A DNA stretch of 64,000 nucleotides. Origin: Bradyrhizobium sp. SZCCT0231 (GTDB lineage: Bacteria > Pseudomonadota > Alphaproteobacteria > Rhizobiales > Xanthobacteraceae). Positions 55,580 through 64,000 of this stretch are shown piece by piece. The stretch spans positions 186,001 to 250,000 of the forward strand of contig NZ_JAFCKP010000001.1 in the NCBI RefSeq assembly GCF_018130245.1, written 5' to 3'. The notes beneath the pieces were generated by a model that had not been told where the DNA came from, made no database searches, and worked only from the letters and a program-made list of their open reading frames with translations. The position numbers and the translations under genes were made by a program. Position 1 is the first letter of the stretch, and every line of letters starts with the position of its first letter.

Positions 55580-55746
55580 TGGAGATCCTGGTCATCCTGG
55601 TGCCGCTGGCCTTGATGCTCGGAGGTGCCGGTCTTGTCGCTTTCCTCTGGTCGCTCCGAAGCGGCCAGTACGACGATCTCGACGGCGCAGCCTGGCGCGC
55701 CATCGCCGACGACGAGCCGCCGCAGGAAGCTCCGGTCAAGCGCTAA
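55579..55746 (+). CDS. fixS: cbb3 oxidase assembly protein FixS (CcoS)
   Basis: A 55-residue single-span protein (MEILVILVPLALMLGGAGLVAFLWSL is read in two parts: start and TM) with the CcoS signature SGQYDDLDG right after the membrane helix. It is needed for heme b/Cu insertion into FixN. ATG overlaps the fixI TGA (TGATG), so translation is coupled. Last gene of fixGHIS. Confidence 0.96.
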   Translation: MEILVILVPLALMLGGAGLVAFLWSLRSGQYDDLDGAAWRAIADDEPPQEAPVKR

Positions 55747-55747
55747 A

Positions 55748-55846
55748 GCATGATCCGGAAAAGTGCGAAGCGGTTTTCCGGAAAGATCATGCGTAGGCAA
55801 AAATCTAAAGCGCGATGACGATTCATCCAAATCTCATCGCGCTTTA
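55748..55846. repeat. Rhizobial palindromic repeat (GCATGATCCGGAAAAGTG...)
   Basis: GCATGATCCGGAAAAGTGCG pairs with TTTTCCGGAAAGATCATGC, followed by a second pair, AAAGCGCGATGA / TCATCGCGCTTT. This is a well-known dispersed element of Rhizobiales. It starts right after the fixS stop, and its right end supplies the final codons and stop (55834) of the convergent MFS gene. Confidence 0.88.
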
Positions 55847-57054
55847 GGCTTCAGGGCGAAGGTGAGCAGGGCCGCCAGCGCGAGGGCCACGCCGACACCT
55901 GTGACGCAGGCCGCCCAGCCGAAAGCGTCGAACAGCCGGCCGAGCACGGCCGTACCGGCCAGCCCGCCGCAGAAGTAGCATGCAAGATAAGTCCCGCTGG
56001 CGATGCCGCGGCTGTCGGTTGCTGCCTGTCCGACGAAGCTAGTTGCGGCGGCCTGTGCGAAGAATGTGCCGACGCCGACCAGCACCATGCCGGCGAGCAC
56101 CTCGCCGAGATGCGGCGCCAGCATCAAGGGCAGGCCCAGCCCGGCGACAGCGAGCGCGCTCCAGATCGTGGGCCGCGTTCCCAGCCGCGCGGCCACCTTG
56201 CCGGCCAGAAGCGTCGTGACGACCGACGGCAGGAAGACGACATAGACGAGGCCCAGATCCATCATGCCCAGCGACAGCGGCGGCCGCACCAGCACGAAAT
56301 TGACGAAGGTGAAGGTGCCGATGAAGGCGAACAGGATGCAGAAACCGATGCCGAAGGCGGCGCGCAGTTGCGGATTGCGCCAGTGCGCGAGGGTGGCGGA
56401 AAGGGGCGAAGCCGCGGGCATCATCGCATGCATCGGCCGCACGCGCTGGATGGTGAAATAGACCAGCACCGCGCCGGCCAGGTTCAGCGCTGCGAAGAAA
56501 TAAAAGTTCCAGGCGAGGCCGAGGCTATCGGCCACGGCCGCTGAGATCAGCCGGCCGACAAGGTTGCTGGCGACATTGCCGGTGATGTAGGCGGCAAACG
56601 CACTGCCGGCGTCCTTGGCACTGCATTGCTCGCCGAGATAAGCGAGGGTGAGCGCGAAGGCGGCCGCCATGCACAGGCCCTGCGCGACGCGCAGGGCAGT
56701 GAAGACGGCAAGATTTGGCGCGAACGCCAGCAGGCTGGTGGGGATCGCAAGAAGTGCCAGGCTGAGCAGGATGCCGGTCCGCCGGTCGATATGCGGGCTG
56801 AAGAAGCCGACGACGAGACCTGCGACCGCCATGCCGAAGGTGCTGGCATTGACGGCAAAGCCCATCGCTGCGGGCGTGACGCCGTAGTGCCGCGTCAACG
56901 AGGGAAGGATGGCCTGCGTCGCGAAGAGATCGACGACGGTCAGGAAGGCGGTGAGGCCGATCACAAGCGATCGCAGCGCGAGGCCTGGGGAATGCGCCTC
57001 CACCATCATCGCGCCCGGTTTGATGGGCGTGGAAAGATCGGTCATGGCGTGCAT
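55834..57054 (-). CDS. MFS transporter (YnfM/arabinose-efflux-like)
   Basis: A 406-residue, 12-TM inner-membrane transporter. Motifs include TAFLTVVDLFATQAILPSLTRHYGVTP in TM1, VGFFSPHIDRRTG (motif A) and RVAQGLCMAAAFALTLAYLGE. Substrate unknown; exporters of this type handle small metabolites. The last few codons run into a palindromic repeat, so the C-terminus may have been reshaped by the insertion. Upstream lie a repeat and a separate cupin gene on the same strand. Confidence 0.88.
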   Translation of the reverse strand: MHAMTDLSTPIKPGAMMVEAHSPGLALRSLVIGLTAFLTVVDLFATQAILPSLTRHYGVTPAAMGFAVNASTFGMAVAGLVVGFFSPHIDRRTGILLSLALLAIPTSLLAFAPNLAVFTALRVAQGLCMAAAFALTLAYLGEQCSAKDAGSAFAAYITGNVASNLVGRLISAAVADSLGLAWNFYFFAALNLAGAVLVYFTIQRVRPMHAMMPAASPLSATLAHWRNPQLRAAFGIGFCILFAFIGTFTFVNFVLVRPPLSLGMMDLGLVYVVFLPSVVTTLLAGKVAARLGTRPTIWSALAVAGLGLPLMLAPHLGEVLAGMVLVGVGTFFAQAAATSFVGQAATDSRGIASGTYLACYFCGGLAGTAVLGRLFDAFGWAACVTGVGVALALAALLTFALKPKAR

Positions 57055-57065
57055 CTCCTTCGACT

Positions 57066-57162
57066 GTCATTCCGGGCTGGTGCGCGAGCACCAGACCCGG
57101 AATCTCGAGTTCTCAGGTGCGCAACTGCGCACCAGAGTTCGCTTCGCGCCCCGGAACGACAG
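57066..57162. repeat. Diverged palindromic repeat, family A
   Basis: Begins GTCATTCCGGGCTGG and ends CGCCCCGGAACGAC; the inner part has a GGTGCGCGAGCACC hairpin and an imperfect GGTGCGCAACTGCGCACC. It lies between the cupin and MFS genes on the same strand. Confidence 0.75.
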
Positions 57163-57177
57163 CACACTCGGCGCTCG

Positions 57178-57657
57178 TTACATGTGATGGTCGTTCGGAT
57201 CCTTGCGGACGTCGCCGACATAGAGAATGACGGTCTCCTTGCCGAGGTTCTTCCACCAATGCGAGGTGCCGTAGACTTCGGGGCGGATGTCGCCGGCCTT
57301 GTGCACGATCGGATCGACGCAGTTGGAGGCGTATTCGACGATCTCGCCCTGCTGGACGAAGATCAGGGCGGGGCGGTCGTCATGGCTGTGCCAGGGCACG
57401 ATCCCGCCGGGCGCGATGGTCAGCTTGCGGAAGCGCAGCTCGCGGCCCTCGATATGGGCGGGCTGCTTGCCGAGATCGATCGCGCCGAGCGTCACGTCGG
57501 TGACGCCGACGGGCTTGTAATCGACCATCTGTTGTGCGTTCGGCTTGATCTTGCCGGCCGGGCATTCGCCGGCGAAGACCGGCGTTGCAAATGTCAGCGC
57601 CCCGAGAACGGCAACGCCTGTCCAAACCACGCGCGACACTGTGAGATGCCTAGACAT
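57178..57657 (-). CDS. Exported cupin protein
   Basis: A 159-residue periplasmic protein. The signal peptide is 1-29 (ends PVFAG). One cupin barrel (about 60-150) has the metal-site motif PWHSHDDRPALIFVQQGEIVEY and a second motif ending in TSHWWKN. Two Cys in the mature chain (ECPAG, SNCVD) could form a disulfide. Function not known; single-domain periplasmic cupins are often binding or stress proteins. Confidence 0.85.
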   Translation of the reverse strand: MSRHLTVSRVVWTGVAVLGALTFATPVFAGECPAGKIKPNAQQMVDYKPVGVTDVTLGAIDLGKQPAHIEGRELRFRKLTIAPGGIVPWHSHDDRPALIFVQQGEIVEYASNCVDPIVHKAGDIRPEVYGTSHWWKNLGKETVILYVGDVRKDPNDHHM

Positions 57658-57895
57658 GGAAAGTCTCCTCTGTTGGCCGCAACCCTGATGGTCGCGGGCT
57701 ATGGCAGGAGCTTCGTCGAGATCGCGTCCGTCTTGAAATGCCGGCCTGCTCTCGATGCGATAGCCCTGCGCTATGCCGATAGGCGGCGGCTATCGAACCG
57801 ATTGGGCATCGGCATTTCCGCTTTCGCAGCATCCGGCGTCCGATGGCAGCGCGCCCGATTGGCGGGCGTGCTCGTCAATCCGCAAGGAGCACCCC

Positions 57896-58180
57896 ATGAC
57901 GAAAGTGTCCAAGACCCTGATTTTTACCGCCGCCTTCGCGGTGATCGCGACATCGGCCTTCTCGGAAGCGGCCTGGGATTTGAAGGCCGGCATGGCCTAT
58001 GTCTATGGCGGGCCCGGCAAGATGTCGGCAATGGCCATGGCGCCGGCCGAGAAGAACCACGAGGCCATGATGAAGAACGCGAAGAAGGTGCCTGATAACA
58101 CCGTGTTCTTCATGGACAAGGGCACGCTGTACTCTACCTCGGGGCGGCTCGATCCCACCGGCAACTTCTACGTGAACTGA
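57896..58180 (+). CDS. Small exported protein, unrecognised
   Basis: A 94-residue protein with a signal peptide (1-23, LIFTAAFAVIATSAFS) and a mature part rich in Met and Lys (KMSAMAMAPAEKNHEAMMKNAKKVPDNTV), ending FFMDKGTLYSTSGRLDP. Met/His-rich segments can bind copper, but no definite motif is present. ATG at 57896 follows AAGGAG. It is divergent from the cupin gene with a 238-base gap that shows nothing else. Confidence 0.7.
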   Translation: MTKVSKTLIFTAAFAVIATSAFSEAAWDLKAGMAYVYGGPGKMSAMAMAPAEKNHEAMMKNAKKVPDNTVFFMDKGTLYSTSGRLDPTGNFYVN

Positions 58181-58196
58181 ACCGATCCTGGCATCG

Positions 58197-58219
58197 CGGC
58201 CGCCTCTTGCGGGCGGCCG
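58197..58219 (+). terminator. 8-bp stem-loop after the small exported protein
   Basis: CGGCCGCC pairs perfectly with GGCGGCCG around a 7-base loop, 17 bases past the stop. No T-run follows. Confidence 0.5.
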
Positions 58220-58262
58220 AACCGGGAAACTAATATTCGCCCAGGAATGCCGGAGCAGGAAG

Positions 58263-58979
58263 ATGACGTCTCTCTCGCCAGCCGACGCCGAACAGCTCAG
58301 GCTCGCCTTCCAGCGCTGCCGCGACATGGACGGGACGCTGAACGAACAGCTCCGCGCCTATGCCGATGCTAGTCGCAAGGTCTTTCCCGCCTATGGCGAG
58401 GCGGTCGATCGCCTGGTGGTACGATTGAACGGAAACGGCGGTGGCGAGACCGCGCCGCGGCCGGGCGATCCGATGCCGCCGTTCATGCTGCCGGACGAGG
58501 GCGGGCGTCTCGTCGCGTTGGCCTCGCTGCTGGAGCGCGGCCCCGTCGCGGTGATGTTCTTCCGCGGCCATTGGTGTCCCTATTGCCGGCTCAATGTCCG
58601 CGCCGTCGTCCAGGCGCTGGACCGCATCAAGGCGATGGGGGCGCAGGTCGTCGCGATCATGCCGGAGACGCGGGAATATACCGGGCAGCTCAAGGCCGAA
58701 TCCGGCGCGCCCTTTCCGATCCTGACCGATCTCGACAACGGCTATGCACTGTCGCTCAACCTCGCGATCTGGCTCGGCACCGAGATCCAGCAACTGCTGT
58801 CCTATCAGGACATGGCCAAGTTCCACGGCAATGACGGCTGGATGCTGCCGATCCCGGCCGTGTTCGTGGTCGGCCGCGACGGCATCGTGAAGGCCCGCTT
58901 CGTCGATCCGGATTTCCGCAAGCGCATGGAGATTGACGATCTGATCGAAGCACTGGAGCGCGCGAACCGGGAGAATTGA
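58263..58979 (+). CDS. Peroxiredoxin-like AhpC/TSA family protein
   Basis: A 238-residue thioredoxin-fold protein. The N-terminal 60 residues are helical and family-specific. The active site is MFFRGHWCPYCRLN, a CxxC pair in place of the single peroxidatic Cys of classical peroxiredoxins, as in the PRX-like-2 branch. Later come PAVFVVGRDGIVKARFVDPDF. Probable peroxide- or disulfide-reducing role in the cytoplasm. Ribosome-site-like AGCAGGAAG precedes the ATG. Single gene. Confidence 0.85.
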   Translation: MTSLSPADAEQLRLAFQRCRDMDGTLNEQLRAYADASRKVFPAYGEAVDRLVVRLNGNGGGETAPRPGDPMPPFMLPDEGGRLVALASLLERGPVAVMFFRGHWCPYCRLNVRAVVQALDRIKAMGAQVVAIMPETREYTGQLKAESGAPFPILTDLDNGYALSLNLAIWLGTEIQQLLSYQDMAKFHGNDGWMLPIPAVFVVGRDGIVKARFVDPDFRKRMEIDDLIEALERANREN

Positions 58980-59077
58980 GGCACGCTCTCTTCCCTTCTC
59001 CCCAACGTCGCTTCGTCTCCCACAACGGGCGAGGGCACGGCAATGCGCATCTCGCCTGGGCGAAAGCGCTCGCTCTG

Positions 59078-59962
59078 CTACCCCGCGATCTCCCGCCAGT
59101 CCGCGCCGCGCAGCATGCGCATCACGGCATTGCCCACGGCCGTGCGTTGCCGGCCGGCGACCCCATAGAGGTTGACGGTACGGCGGGCGTCCAGCCCGGT
59201 GACTGCGGCGCGTGTCAGCCGCTCCGGTACGGGCGAGGTGTGCGGCACCATGGCGACGCCCATGTCGGCCTCGACCAGCTCGATCAAATCGCGCTCGTTC
59301 GAGACCTCATGACCCTCGACGTCGATGCCGTGTTCGCGCAGGCTTGCGGAGATGCGGCGCGCGTGCTCGCAGAAGGTCCGGCTCAGCAGCTGCTCCGATC
59401 GTAAATCGTCCAGTTCGATCGAGCTGCGGCCGGCCAGGCGGTGCCCGTCGCCGACGACGAGCTCGAAGCTTTCGGTGAACAGCGGCCAGACGTCGAGGCG
59501 GTCCCAGGCCTCGCCGATCTCCGCAGCGATGCCAAGCTCGGCTTCGCCCTTCTTCAGGAAGTCGCCGACCTCCCGGCCCGAGCCGCGCAGGAAGCGGAAC
59601 TCGAGCCGGTTGAACTGCCGTTTGATCTCGTTGAGATGCGGAATCAGCAAGGCGAGGTCGATCGAATGCGTCAGCGCAATGCGGAGCGCACCGATCTCTC
59701 CGCTCTTGAACGAGGAGGCGAGCGAGCGCGCGCCTGCTGCGGCGTCATAGCACTGCTTCAGAAGCGGATGCATGCGCTGGCCGAGCTCGGTCAATTGCGC
59801 GGCGGGGCGCTCGCGGCGGAACAGGTCGCCGCCGAGCTCGGCCTCGAGCTGCTTGATCGCGCGCGTCAGCGACGGCTGCGTGACGTTGCACTCCTCGGCC
59901 GCGCGCGTGAAATTCAGAAGCTGCGCCACCGCGAGGAAATAGCGGACCTGGTGCATTTCCAT
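59078..59962 (-). CDS. LysR-family transcription regulator
   Basis: A 294-residue regulator. The winged HTH (1-60) reads MEMHQVRYFLAVAQLLNFTRAAEECNVTQPSLTRAIKQLE; the effector domain (about 90-290) has the typical GALRIAL start. Start at 59962 was chosen because the family N-terminus begins there; the longer frame upstream runs into the shared promoter region. It is divergent from the 3-hydroxybutyrate dehydrogenase gene and is the obvious candidate to control it. Confidence 0.92.
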   Translation of the reverse strand: MEMHQVRYFLAVAQLLNFTRAAEECNVTQPSLTRAIKQLEAELGGDLFRRERPAAQLTELGQRMHPLLKQCYDAAAGARSLASSFKSGEIGALRIALTHSIDLALLIPHLNEIKRQFNRLEFRFLRGSGREVGDFLKKGEAELGIAAEIGEAWDRLDVWPLFTESFELVVGDGHRLAGRSSIELDDLRSEQLLSRTFCEHARRISASLREHGIDVEGHEVSNERDLIELVEADMGVAMVPHTSPVPERLTRAAVTGLDARRTVNLYGVAGRQRTAVGNAVMRMLRGADWREIAG

Positions 59963-60153
59963 GGATCGGCTCCCAGCAGGATCGGCTTCAAGTCTAACCG
60001 ATCGGGGCAGGAAATGACATGCTCGGCGCGATAGCGCGGACGTATGGACTCGGAAGCCAGCCGGTATTTCCGTTTGGACCGGCGATCCTCCAGGCTCCAG
60101 CGAAGGGCCCCGGCTCGGACCCGAAGCCCGGCCATCGCGAACGGAGATCCAGC

Positions 60154-60978
60154 ATGAACATCCCGCTGAAATCGCAGACAGCTCAGCCTGCACGCGTGCT
60201 GGCCGGCAAGGTGGCTCTCGTCACCGGCTCGACCAGCGGCATCGGCCTTGGCATTGCCCGGGCTCTGGCGGCGGCCGGCGCCGACATCGTGCTCAACGGC
60301 CTTGGCGTCGCCAGCGAGATCGGCCGGACGCGCGAGCAAATCGCCGCCGAGTTCGGCGTCAAGGCAAGCTATTCGCCGGCGGATATGACGCGGCCGAAAT
60401 CGATCGCCGAGATGATCGCGGCGACGGTGGCCCAATCCGGCCGGCTGGACATCCTGGTCAACAACGCCGGCATCCAGCATGTCGCGCCGCTCGACCGGTT
60501 TCCGGTCGAGAAGTGGGACCAGATCCTCGCGATCAACCTGTCCTCGGCTTTCCACACCACGCGGCTCGCGCTGCCGGCGATGCGGCTGAACGGCTTCGGC
60601 AGGATCATCAATGTCGCCTCGGCGCACGGCTTGGTCGGCTCGCCGTTCAAGGCGGCCTATGTTGCCGCCAAGCACGGCATCGTCGGCCTCACGAAAGTCA
60701 CCGCGCTTGAAACTGCGGAGGAGGACATCACCTGCAATGCGGTCTGCCCGGGCTATGTCTATACGCCGCTGGTCGAGGCGCAGATCGAGGGACAGGCCAA
60801 GGCGCACGGCATCTCCCGCGATCAGGTGATCCGCGACGTGCTGCTCGCGCAGCAGCCGAACAAGCGCTTTGCCACCGTCGAGGAGCTCGGCGCGCTCGCG
60901 GTGTTCCTGGCGACGGATGCGGCGGCCTCGATCACCGGCGTCGCGCTGCCGGTCGACGGCGGCTGGACCGCGCATTAA
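60154..60978 (+). CDS. bdhA: 3-hydroxybutyrate dehydrogenase (SDR)
   Basis: A 274-residue SDR that oxidises 3-hydroxybutyrate to acetoacetate with NAD+, in polyhydroxybutyrate breakdown. Motifs: TGSTSGIGLGIA (cofactor), NNAGIQHVAPLDRFP (characteristic of bacterial BDH), catalytic Ser region NVASAHGLVGS, and YVAAK with Tyr and Lys intact. The C-terminus GVALPVDGGWTAH is typical. ATG at 60154 gives a slightly long N-terminus of 17 residues before the fold. A patatin gene follows after 70 bases, and the LysR gene is divergent. Confidence 0.9.
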   Translation: MNIPLKSQTAQPARVLAGKVALVTGSTSGIGLGIARALAAAGADIVLNGLGVASEIGRTREQIAAEFGVKASYSPADMTRPKSIAEMIAATVAQSGRLDILVNNAGIQHVAPLDRFPVEKWDQILAINLSSAFHTTRLALPAMRLNGFGRIINVASAHGLVGSPFKAAYVAAKHGIVGLTKVTALETAEEDITCNAVCPGYVYTPLVEAQIEGQAKAHGISRDQVIRDVLLAQQPNKRFATVEELGALAVFLATDAAASITGVALPVDGGWTAH

Positions 60979-61048
60979 CATGAGCCGGCGTAACAGGCCG
61001 CGGCCGGCAGCGAATATCCGAGCAGTGCAGCCTGATCAGGAGCGAACC

Positions 61049-62191
61049 ATGAACGGCACGCAGAACAACATTCAGCGCAAGGACCTGCCGGGGCAGGTCG
61101 TGCTCGTGCTGCAAGGCGGCGGCGCGCTCGGCTCGTACCAGGCCGGGGTCTACCAGGCCCTGCACGAAGCCGGCATCGAGCCGGACTGGATCATCGGCAC
61201 CTCGATCGGCGCGATCAATGCGAGCCTGATTGCGGGCAACGCAAGGGAGCACCGGCTGGCGCGCCTGAGGGAGTTCTGGAAGCGGATGGAGCAGCGGCCG
61301 GTCTGGGACTGGCGCGCCACGTTTCCCGGCTTCAATGAGAAGCTGGCTTATTGGTCGACGGTCACCCACGGCATTGCAGGCTTCTTTCGGCCCAATCCGC
61401 TGGCGCATGCCGGCGATTCCTATCCGCTGGGCGCCGATCGCGCCGGCTACTATTCGACCGCGCCGCTGGAGAGGACGCTGAGCGAACTGGTCGATTTCGA
61501 TCTGGCCAATCGCTGCGCGCCGCGCCTGACGGTCGGTGCGGCTCATGTCGGCACCAGCGAAATGCGCTATTTCGACAGCCGCGACGGCGAGCTGACGGTC
61601 AAGCACATCATGGCGTCGGGCGCATTGCCGCCGGCCTTCCCGGCCGTGCGCATCGACGGCGAGCTCTATTGGGACGGAGGCATTTTGTCGAACACGCCGA
61701 CCGAAGCGGTGTTCGACGACAATCCGCGCAGGGATTCGCTGATCTTCTCCGTGCATCTGTGGAATCCCGTTGGGCCCGAGCCGACCACGATGGCGGAGGT
61801 GCTGAACCGGCACAAGGACGTGCAATATTCCAGCCGCATTGCCAGCCAGATAGTGCGACAGCAGCAGGCCCATCGCCTGCGCCACGTCATCAACCAGCTC
61901 GCGGCGCGGCTGCCCGAGAGCGAGCGCAGCGATCCCGCGGTGAGGGAGCTGACGAGCTACGGCTGCCCGACCCGCATGCACGTGGTGCGGCTGCTGGCGC
62001 CGCAACTCGAGCGCGAGACCCATACCAAGGATATCGACTTCAGTCCGTCGGGAATCACGCGGCGCTGGCACGCCGGCTATGCTCACACGCGCTCGGTGCT
62101 GGCGCGCAAGCCCTGGATCGGCGAATTCGATCCGCTCGCCGGCGTGGTGCTGCACGAGCATACGGACGAGATGCCGATGGCGGCGGAATGA
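61049..62191 (+). CDS. Patatin-like phospholipase, associated with bdhA
   Basis: A 380-residue serine lipase-fold protein. The oxyanion loop is LQGGGALGSYQAGVYQAL, the nucleophile elbow GTSIGA and the catalytic Asp DGG (YWDGGILSNTP). A DUF3734-like C-terminal part ends HTDEMPMAAE. Patatin-bdhA neighbours are common in alphaproteobacteria and are tied to polyhydroxybutyrate or lipid turnover. Ribosome-site AGGAGCGAACC precedes the ATG. Confidence 0.9.
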   Translation: MNGTQNNIQRKDLPGQVVLVLQGGGALGSYQAGVYQALHEAGIEPDWIIGTSIGAINASLIAGNAREHRLARLREFWKRMEQRPVWDWRATFPGFNEKLAYWSTVTHGIAGFFRPNPLAHAGDSYPLGADRAGYYSTAPLERTLSELVDFDLANRCAPRLTVGAAHVGTSEMRYFDSRDGELTVKHIMASGALPPAFPAVRIDGELYWDGGILSNTPTEAVFDDNPRRDSLIFSVHLWNPVGPEPTTMAEVLNRHKDVQYSSRIASQIVRQQQAHRLRHVINQLAARLPESERSDPAVRELTSYGCPTRMHVVRLLAPQLERETHTKDIDFSPSGITRRWHAGYAHTRSVLARKPWIGEFDPLAGVVLHEHTDEMPMAAE

Positions 62192-62249
62192 GGGCCTTGT
62201 TCGTCATTGCTTTGCACGACGACGATTTCGCAGGCGCGCGGTCCGGAGT

Positions 62250-63230
62250 ATGGTCGCCGGGTCTTCGTCGCGAGGCTTGCAATTGGTCGCTGAGAAAGAT
62301 CTGGAGGAGTCGCTCGATACGTTGCGTGCGAACGCGGCGGGACCGGTCGCGGGCGTGTTCGGTCCGGCCTCACTGATCTGGCGGATCGACCGGGAGGCCG
62401 TGATCTTTCTCGGCGCCGGCCGTGCGCTGCTGCTGCAGCTGGCCCATCCATGGGTTGCGGCGGCGATCACCGAACATTCGCGCACCCTTGCCGATCCGAT
62501 AGGCCGCTTCCATCGCACCTTCGACATCGTCTTTACGATGGTGTTCGGCTCGCTGGACCGGGCGCTGCTGTCGTCCCGGCAGCTGCATCGGCGTCACAGC
62601 ATGATCGTCGGCGAGATGCCCGAGACCGTGGGTCCGTTCGCGGCCGGCTCGCGCTACTGCGCCAACGACATCCCCGCGCTGCGCTGGGTCCATGCGACGC
62701 TGGTCGAGACCGCGCTCATGGCACATGATCTGGTGCTGCCGCCACTCTCGGCGGAGGAGCGCGATCGCTATTGGAGTGAGGCCAGGCTGTACGGCGCCCT
62801 GTTCGGATTGACGGGGGATGATTTGCCGGCGGACTGGTCCGGCTTCGTCGCCTACACCACGGCAATGGCGCAGTCGGAGACGCTGACCGTCAGCCCTGCG
62901 GCGCGCGAGATCGCTGCGCAGATATTCAGCGGCGCCCGTCCGTGGTTGCGGCCGCCGCAATGGTATCGCGCGCTCACCGCGAGGATGCTGCCCGAGCGCT
63001 TGCGCGCGGGCTTTGGTTTTGAGCTCGACGAGCGCGAGATCCAATCCGCCGACAATGCGCTGCGATGGATCAGGCGCGTCTATCCGAAATTGCCCGATCG
63101 GCTGCGCTATGTCGGTCCCTACCAGGAAGCGCAGGCCCGGCTGCGCGGCGAGCGGCAGCCCGATTGGATGACACGGTGCCTCAACCGCGCCTGGATCGGC
63201 CGGCCGCAGATGGATGTGCGCGGGAAATAG
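62250..63230 (+). CDS. MpaB-like / DUF2236 oxygenase-family protein
   Basis: A 326-residue protein (start approximate) of the MpaB/latex-clearing (DUF2236) family of heme-type oxygenases. Key features: FGPASLIWRIDREAVIFLGAGRALLLQLAHPWVAAAITEHS, then FDIVFTMVFGSLDRAL, the RRHSMIVG segment and a central WVHATLVETALMAHDLVL helix with His residues able to ligate heme. The C-terminal part includes WYRALTARMLPERLRAGFGFEL. Substrate unknown. ATG 62250 is close to GGAG, so a later start is possible. It follows the patatin gene by 58 bases. Confidence 0.8.
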   Translation: MVAGSSSRGLQLVAEKDLEESLDTLRANAAGPVAGVFGPASLIWRIDREAVIFLGAGRALLLQLAHPWVAAAITEHSRTLADPIGRFHRTFDIVFTMVFGSLDRALLSSRQLHRRHSMIVGEMPETVGPFAAGSRYCANDIPALRWVHATLVETALMAHDLVLPPLSAEERDRYWSEARLYGALFGLTGDDLPADWSGFVAYTTAMAQSETLTVSPAAREIAAQIFSGARPWLRPPQWYRALTARMLPERLRAGFGFELDEREIQSADNALRWIRRVYPKLPDRLRYVGPYQEAQARLRGERQPDWMTRCLNRAWIGRPQMDVRGK

Positions 63231-63257
63231 GGTCTCGAGGCAAGCTTGTTGCAGCTT

Positions 63258-63363
63258 GTCATTCCGGGGCGCGCGGAGCGCGAACCCGGAATCCATTTCT
63301 CCCAGCATTCCGGCGGAACGATGGATTCCGGGTTCGCGCCAAGCGGCGCGCCCCGGAATGACA
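63258..63363. repeat. Palindromic intergenic repeat, family A
   Basis: Closest relative of the element at 3626: GTCATTCCGGGGCGCGCGGAGCG ... CGCGCCCCGGAATGAC, with inner GGAATCCAT / ATGGATTCC. It lies between the convergent DUF2236 and glgA genes. Confidence 0.85.
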
Positions 63364-63371
63364 GCGGTGCC

Positions 63372-64000
63372 TCACACCGACGCCAGCTTGCGGTACAGCG
63401 CGCTGTAGCTGCCGGCCGAGATGCTCCAGGAGAACGATCGTCCCATGGCGCTGCGGCGCATGGTATCGAGCTGGTCGTGCGCCATGAAGGCCGAGAAGGC
63501 CCGGCGGACGCCGCCGAGGAGAGATTCGTGCGAGGGTTTTGAGAACAGGAATCCGGTCTCGCCGTCGCTGATGGTCTCGGCGAGGCCGCCGGTCTGGTGC
63601 CCGATCGGCAGTGAGCCGAAGCGCTGAGCATACATCTGGCTGAGCCCGCAGGGCTCGAAGCGCGACGGCATCAAGGTAAAGTCGCTGCCGGCGAAGATGC
63701 GCCGCGCCTGCGCATCGTTGAAGCCGATCACGACCCCGATGGCGTCGGGGCGGCGGCGATGCGCGTTGATCAAGGCCTGCTCGAGCGCCGGCTCGCCGGA
63801 GCCGGTGACCACGATCTGCCCGCCGGCATCGACGATCTCGTCGGCGGCCGACAGCACGAGGTCGATGCCCTTCTGGTGCACGAGGCGTGCGACGATGCCG
63901 AACATCGGGCCGCGCGAGACCGCTAAGCCGAACTGCTTGCGCACGTAATCTGCATTGGCCTTCTTGCCGACCCAGTCGCCGGCGCCGAATTGCTGGGCGA
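63372..64000 (-). CDS. glgA: Glycogen synthase GlgA, N-terminal part outside window
   Basis: The C-terminal 208 codons of an ADP-glucose:glucan glucosyltransferase; the frame is open to base 64000. The GT5 C-terminal GT-B domain shows FGIVARLVHQKGIDLVL, IGFNDAQARRIFAGSDFTLMPSRFEPCGLSQMYAQRFGSLPIGHQTGGLAETI and DGETGFLF. The conserved E-x7-E-like motif appears as EPCGLSQ, with Glu kept. The N-terminal KxGGL motif lies beyond the window. Synthesis of glycogen fits with the debranching-type gene at 38 kb, although the two are not linked. Confidence 0.92.
   Translation of the reverse strand, partial: AQQFGAGDWVGKKANADYVRKQFGLAVSRGPMFGIVARLVHQKGIDLVLSAADEIVDAGGQIVVTGSGEPALEQALINAHRRRPDAIGVVIGFNDAQARRIFAGSDFTLMPSRFEPCGLSQMYAQRFGSLPIGHQTGGLAETISDGETGFLFSKPSHESLLGGVRRAFSAFMAHDQLDTMRRSAMGRSFSWSISAGSYSALYRKLASV

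Overview
The window reads as chromosomal DNA of a Bradyrhizobium-type alphaproteobacterium (Nitrobacteraceae). Base composition and codon use are GC-rich. The stretch from about 42.4 to 55.8 kb has the content and order of the Bradyrhizobium diazoefficiens fixK2-fixJ-fixL / fixNOQP / fixGHIS region, and FixK2 and FixL can be aligned residue by residue with the characterised proteins. Several short palindromic intergenic repeat families typical of this group are scattered through the window.

Layout. 0-2.5 kb: 3'-truncated indolepyruvate ferredoxin oxidoreductase gene, minus strand. 2.7-6.3 kb: a double-hotdog protein, then an isochorismatase-fold amidohydrolase of biuret-hydrolase type with an NCS2 permease, behind a near-perfect sigma-54 promoter. 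6.3-12.5 kb, minus strand: soxA, soxZ, soxY, soxX, a flavocytochrome-c sulfide dehydrogenase flavoprotein, and a two-subunit molybdenum hydroxylase. soxB and soxCD are not present in the window. 12.8-17.4 kb: B12-binding radical SAM protein, DHA2-type MFS exporter, Ca2+/H+ antiporter. 17.4-24.7 kb is the accessory part: two tiny ORFs, a 544-residue protein of about 15 RTX-like repeats flanked by AT-rich DNA, then a four-gene run of envelope proteins (membrane-anchored coiled coil with Sel1-like tail, TAXI binding protein, VasI/TagO-like protein, exported DsrE-like protein). 24.5-27.3 kb: a SulP transporter bracketed by a duplicated 3' end of an SDR gene.

27.4-42.4 kb: Tam methyltransferase, TRAP transporter (DctP plus fused DctQM), diguanylate cyclase, type III alkylsulfatase, a glycosyltransferase behind an EcfG-type stress promoter, ABC exporter, glycogen-debranching-type glycosidase, PRC-barrel protein and MFS transporter. 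42.4-55.8 kb: the microaerobic regulon. FixL senses O2, FixJ activates fixK2, and FixK2 acts on boxes that I can see before fixN, fixG, the single-receiver response regulator gene and, in degenerate form, a universal-stress/CBS pair. These genes make the cbb3 oxidase and its copper-assembly factors. 55.8-64 kb: MFS transporter, exported cupin, small exported protein, peroxiredoxin-like protein, LysR divergent from 3-hydroxybutyrate dehydrogenase, patatin, an MpaB/DUF2236 protein, and the 3' part of glgA.

The region least explained by known systems is 17.4-24.7 kb. Everything is read by eye; no database search was run.
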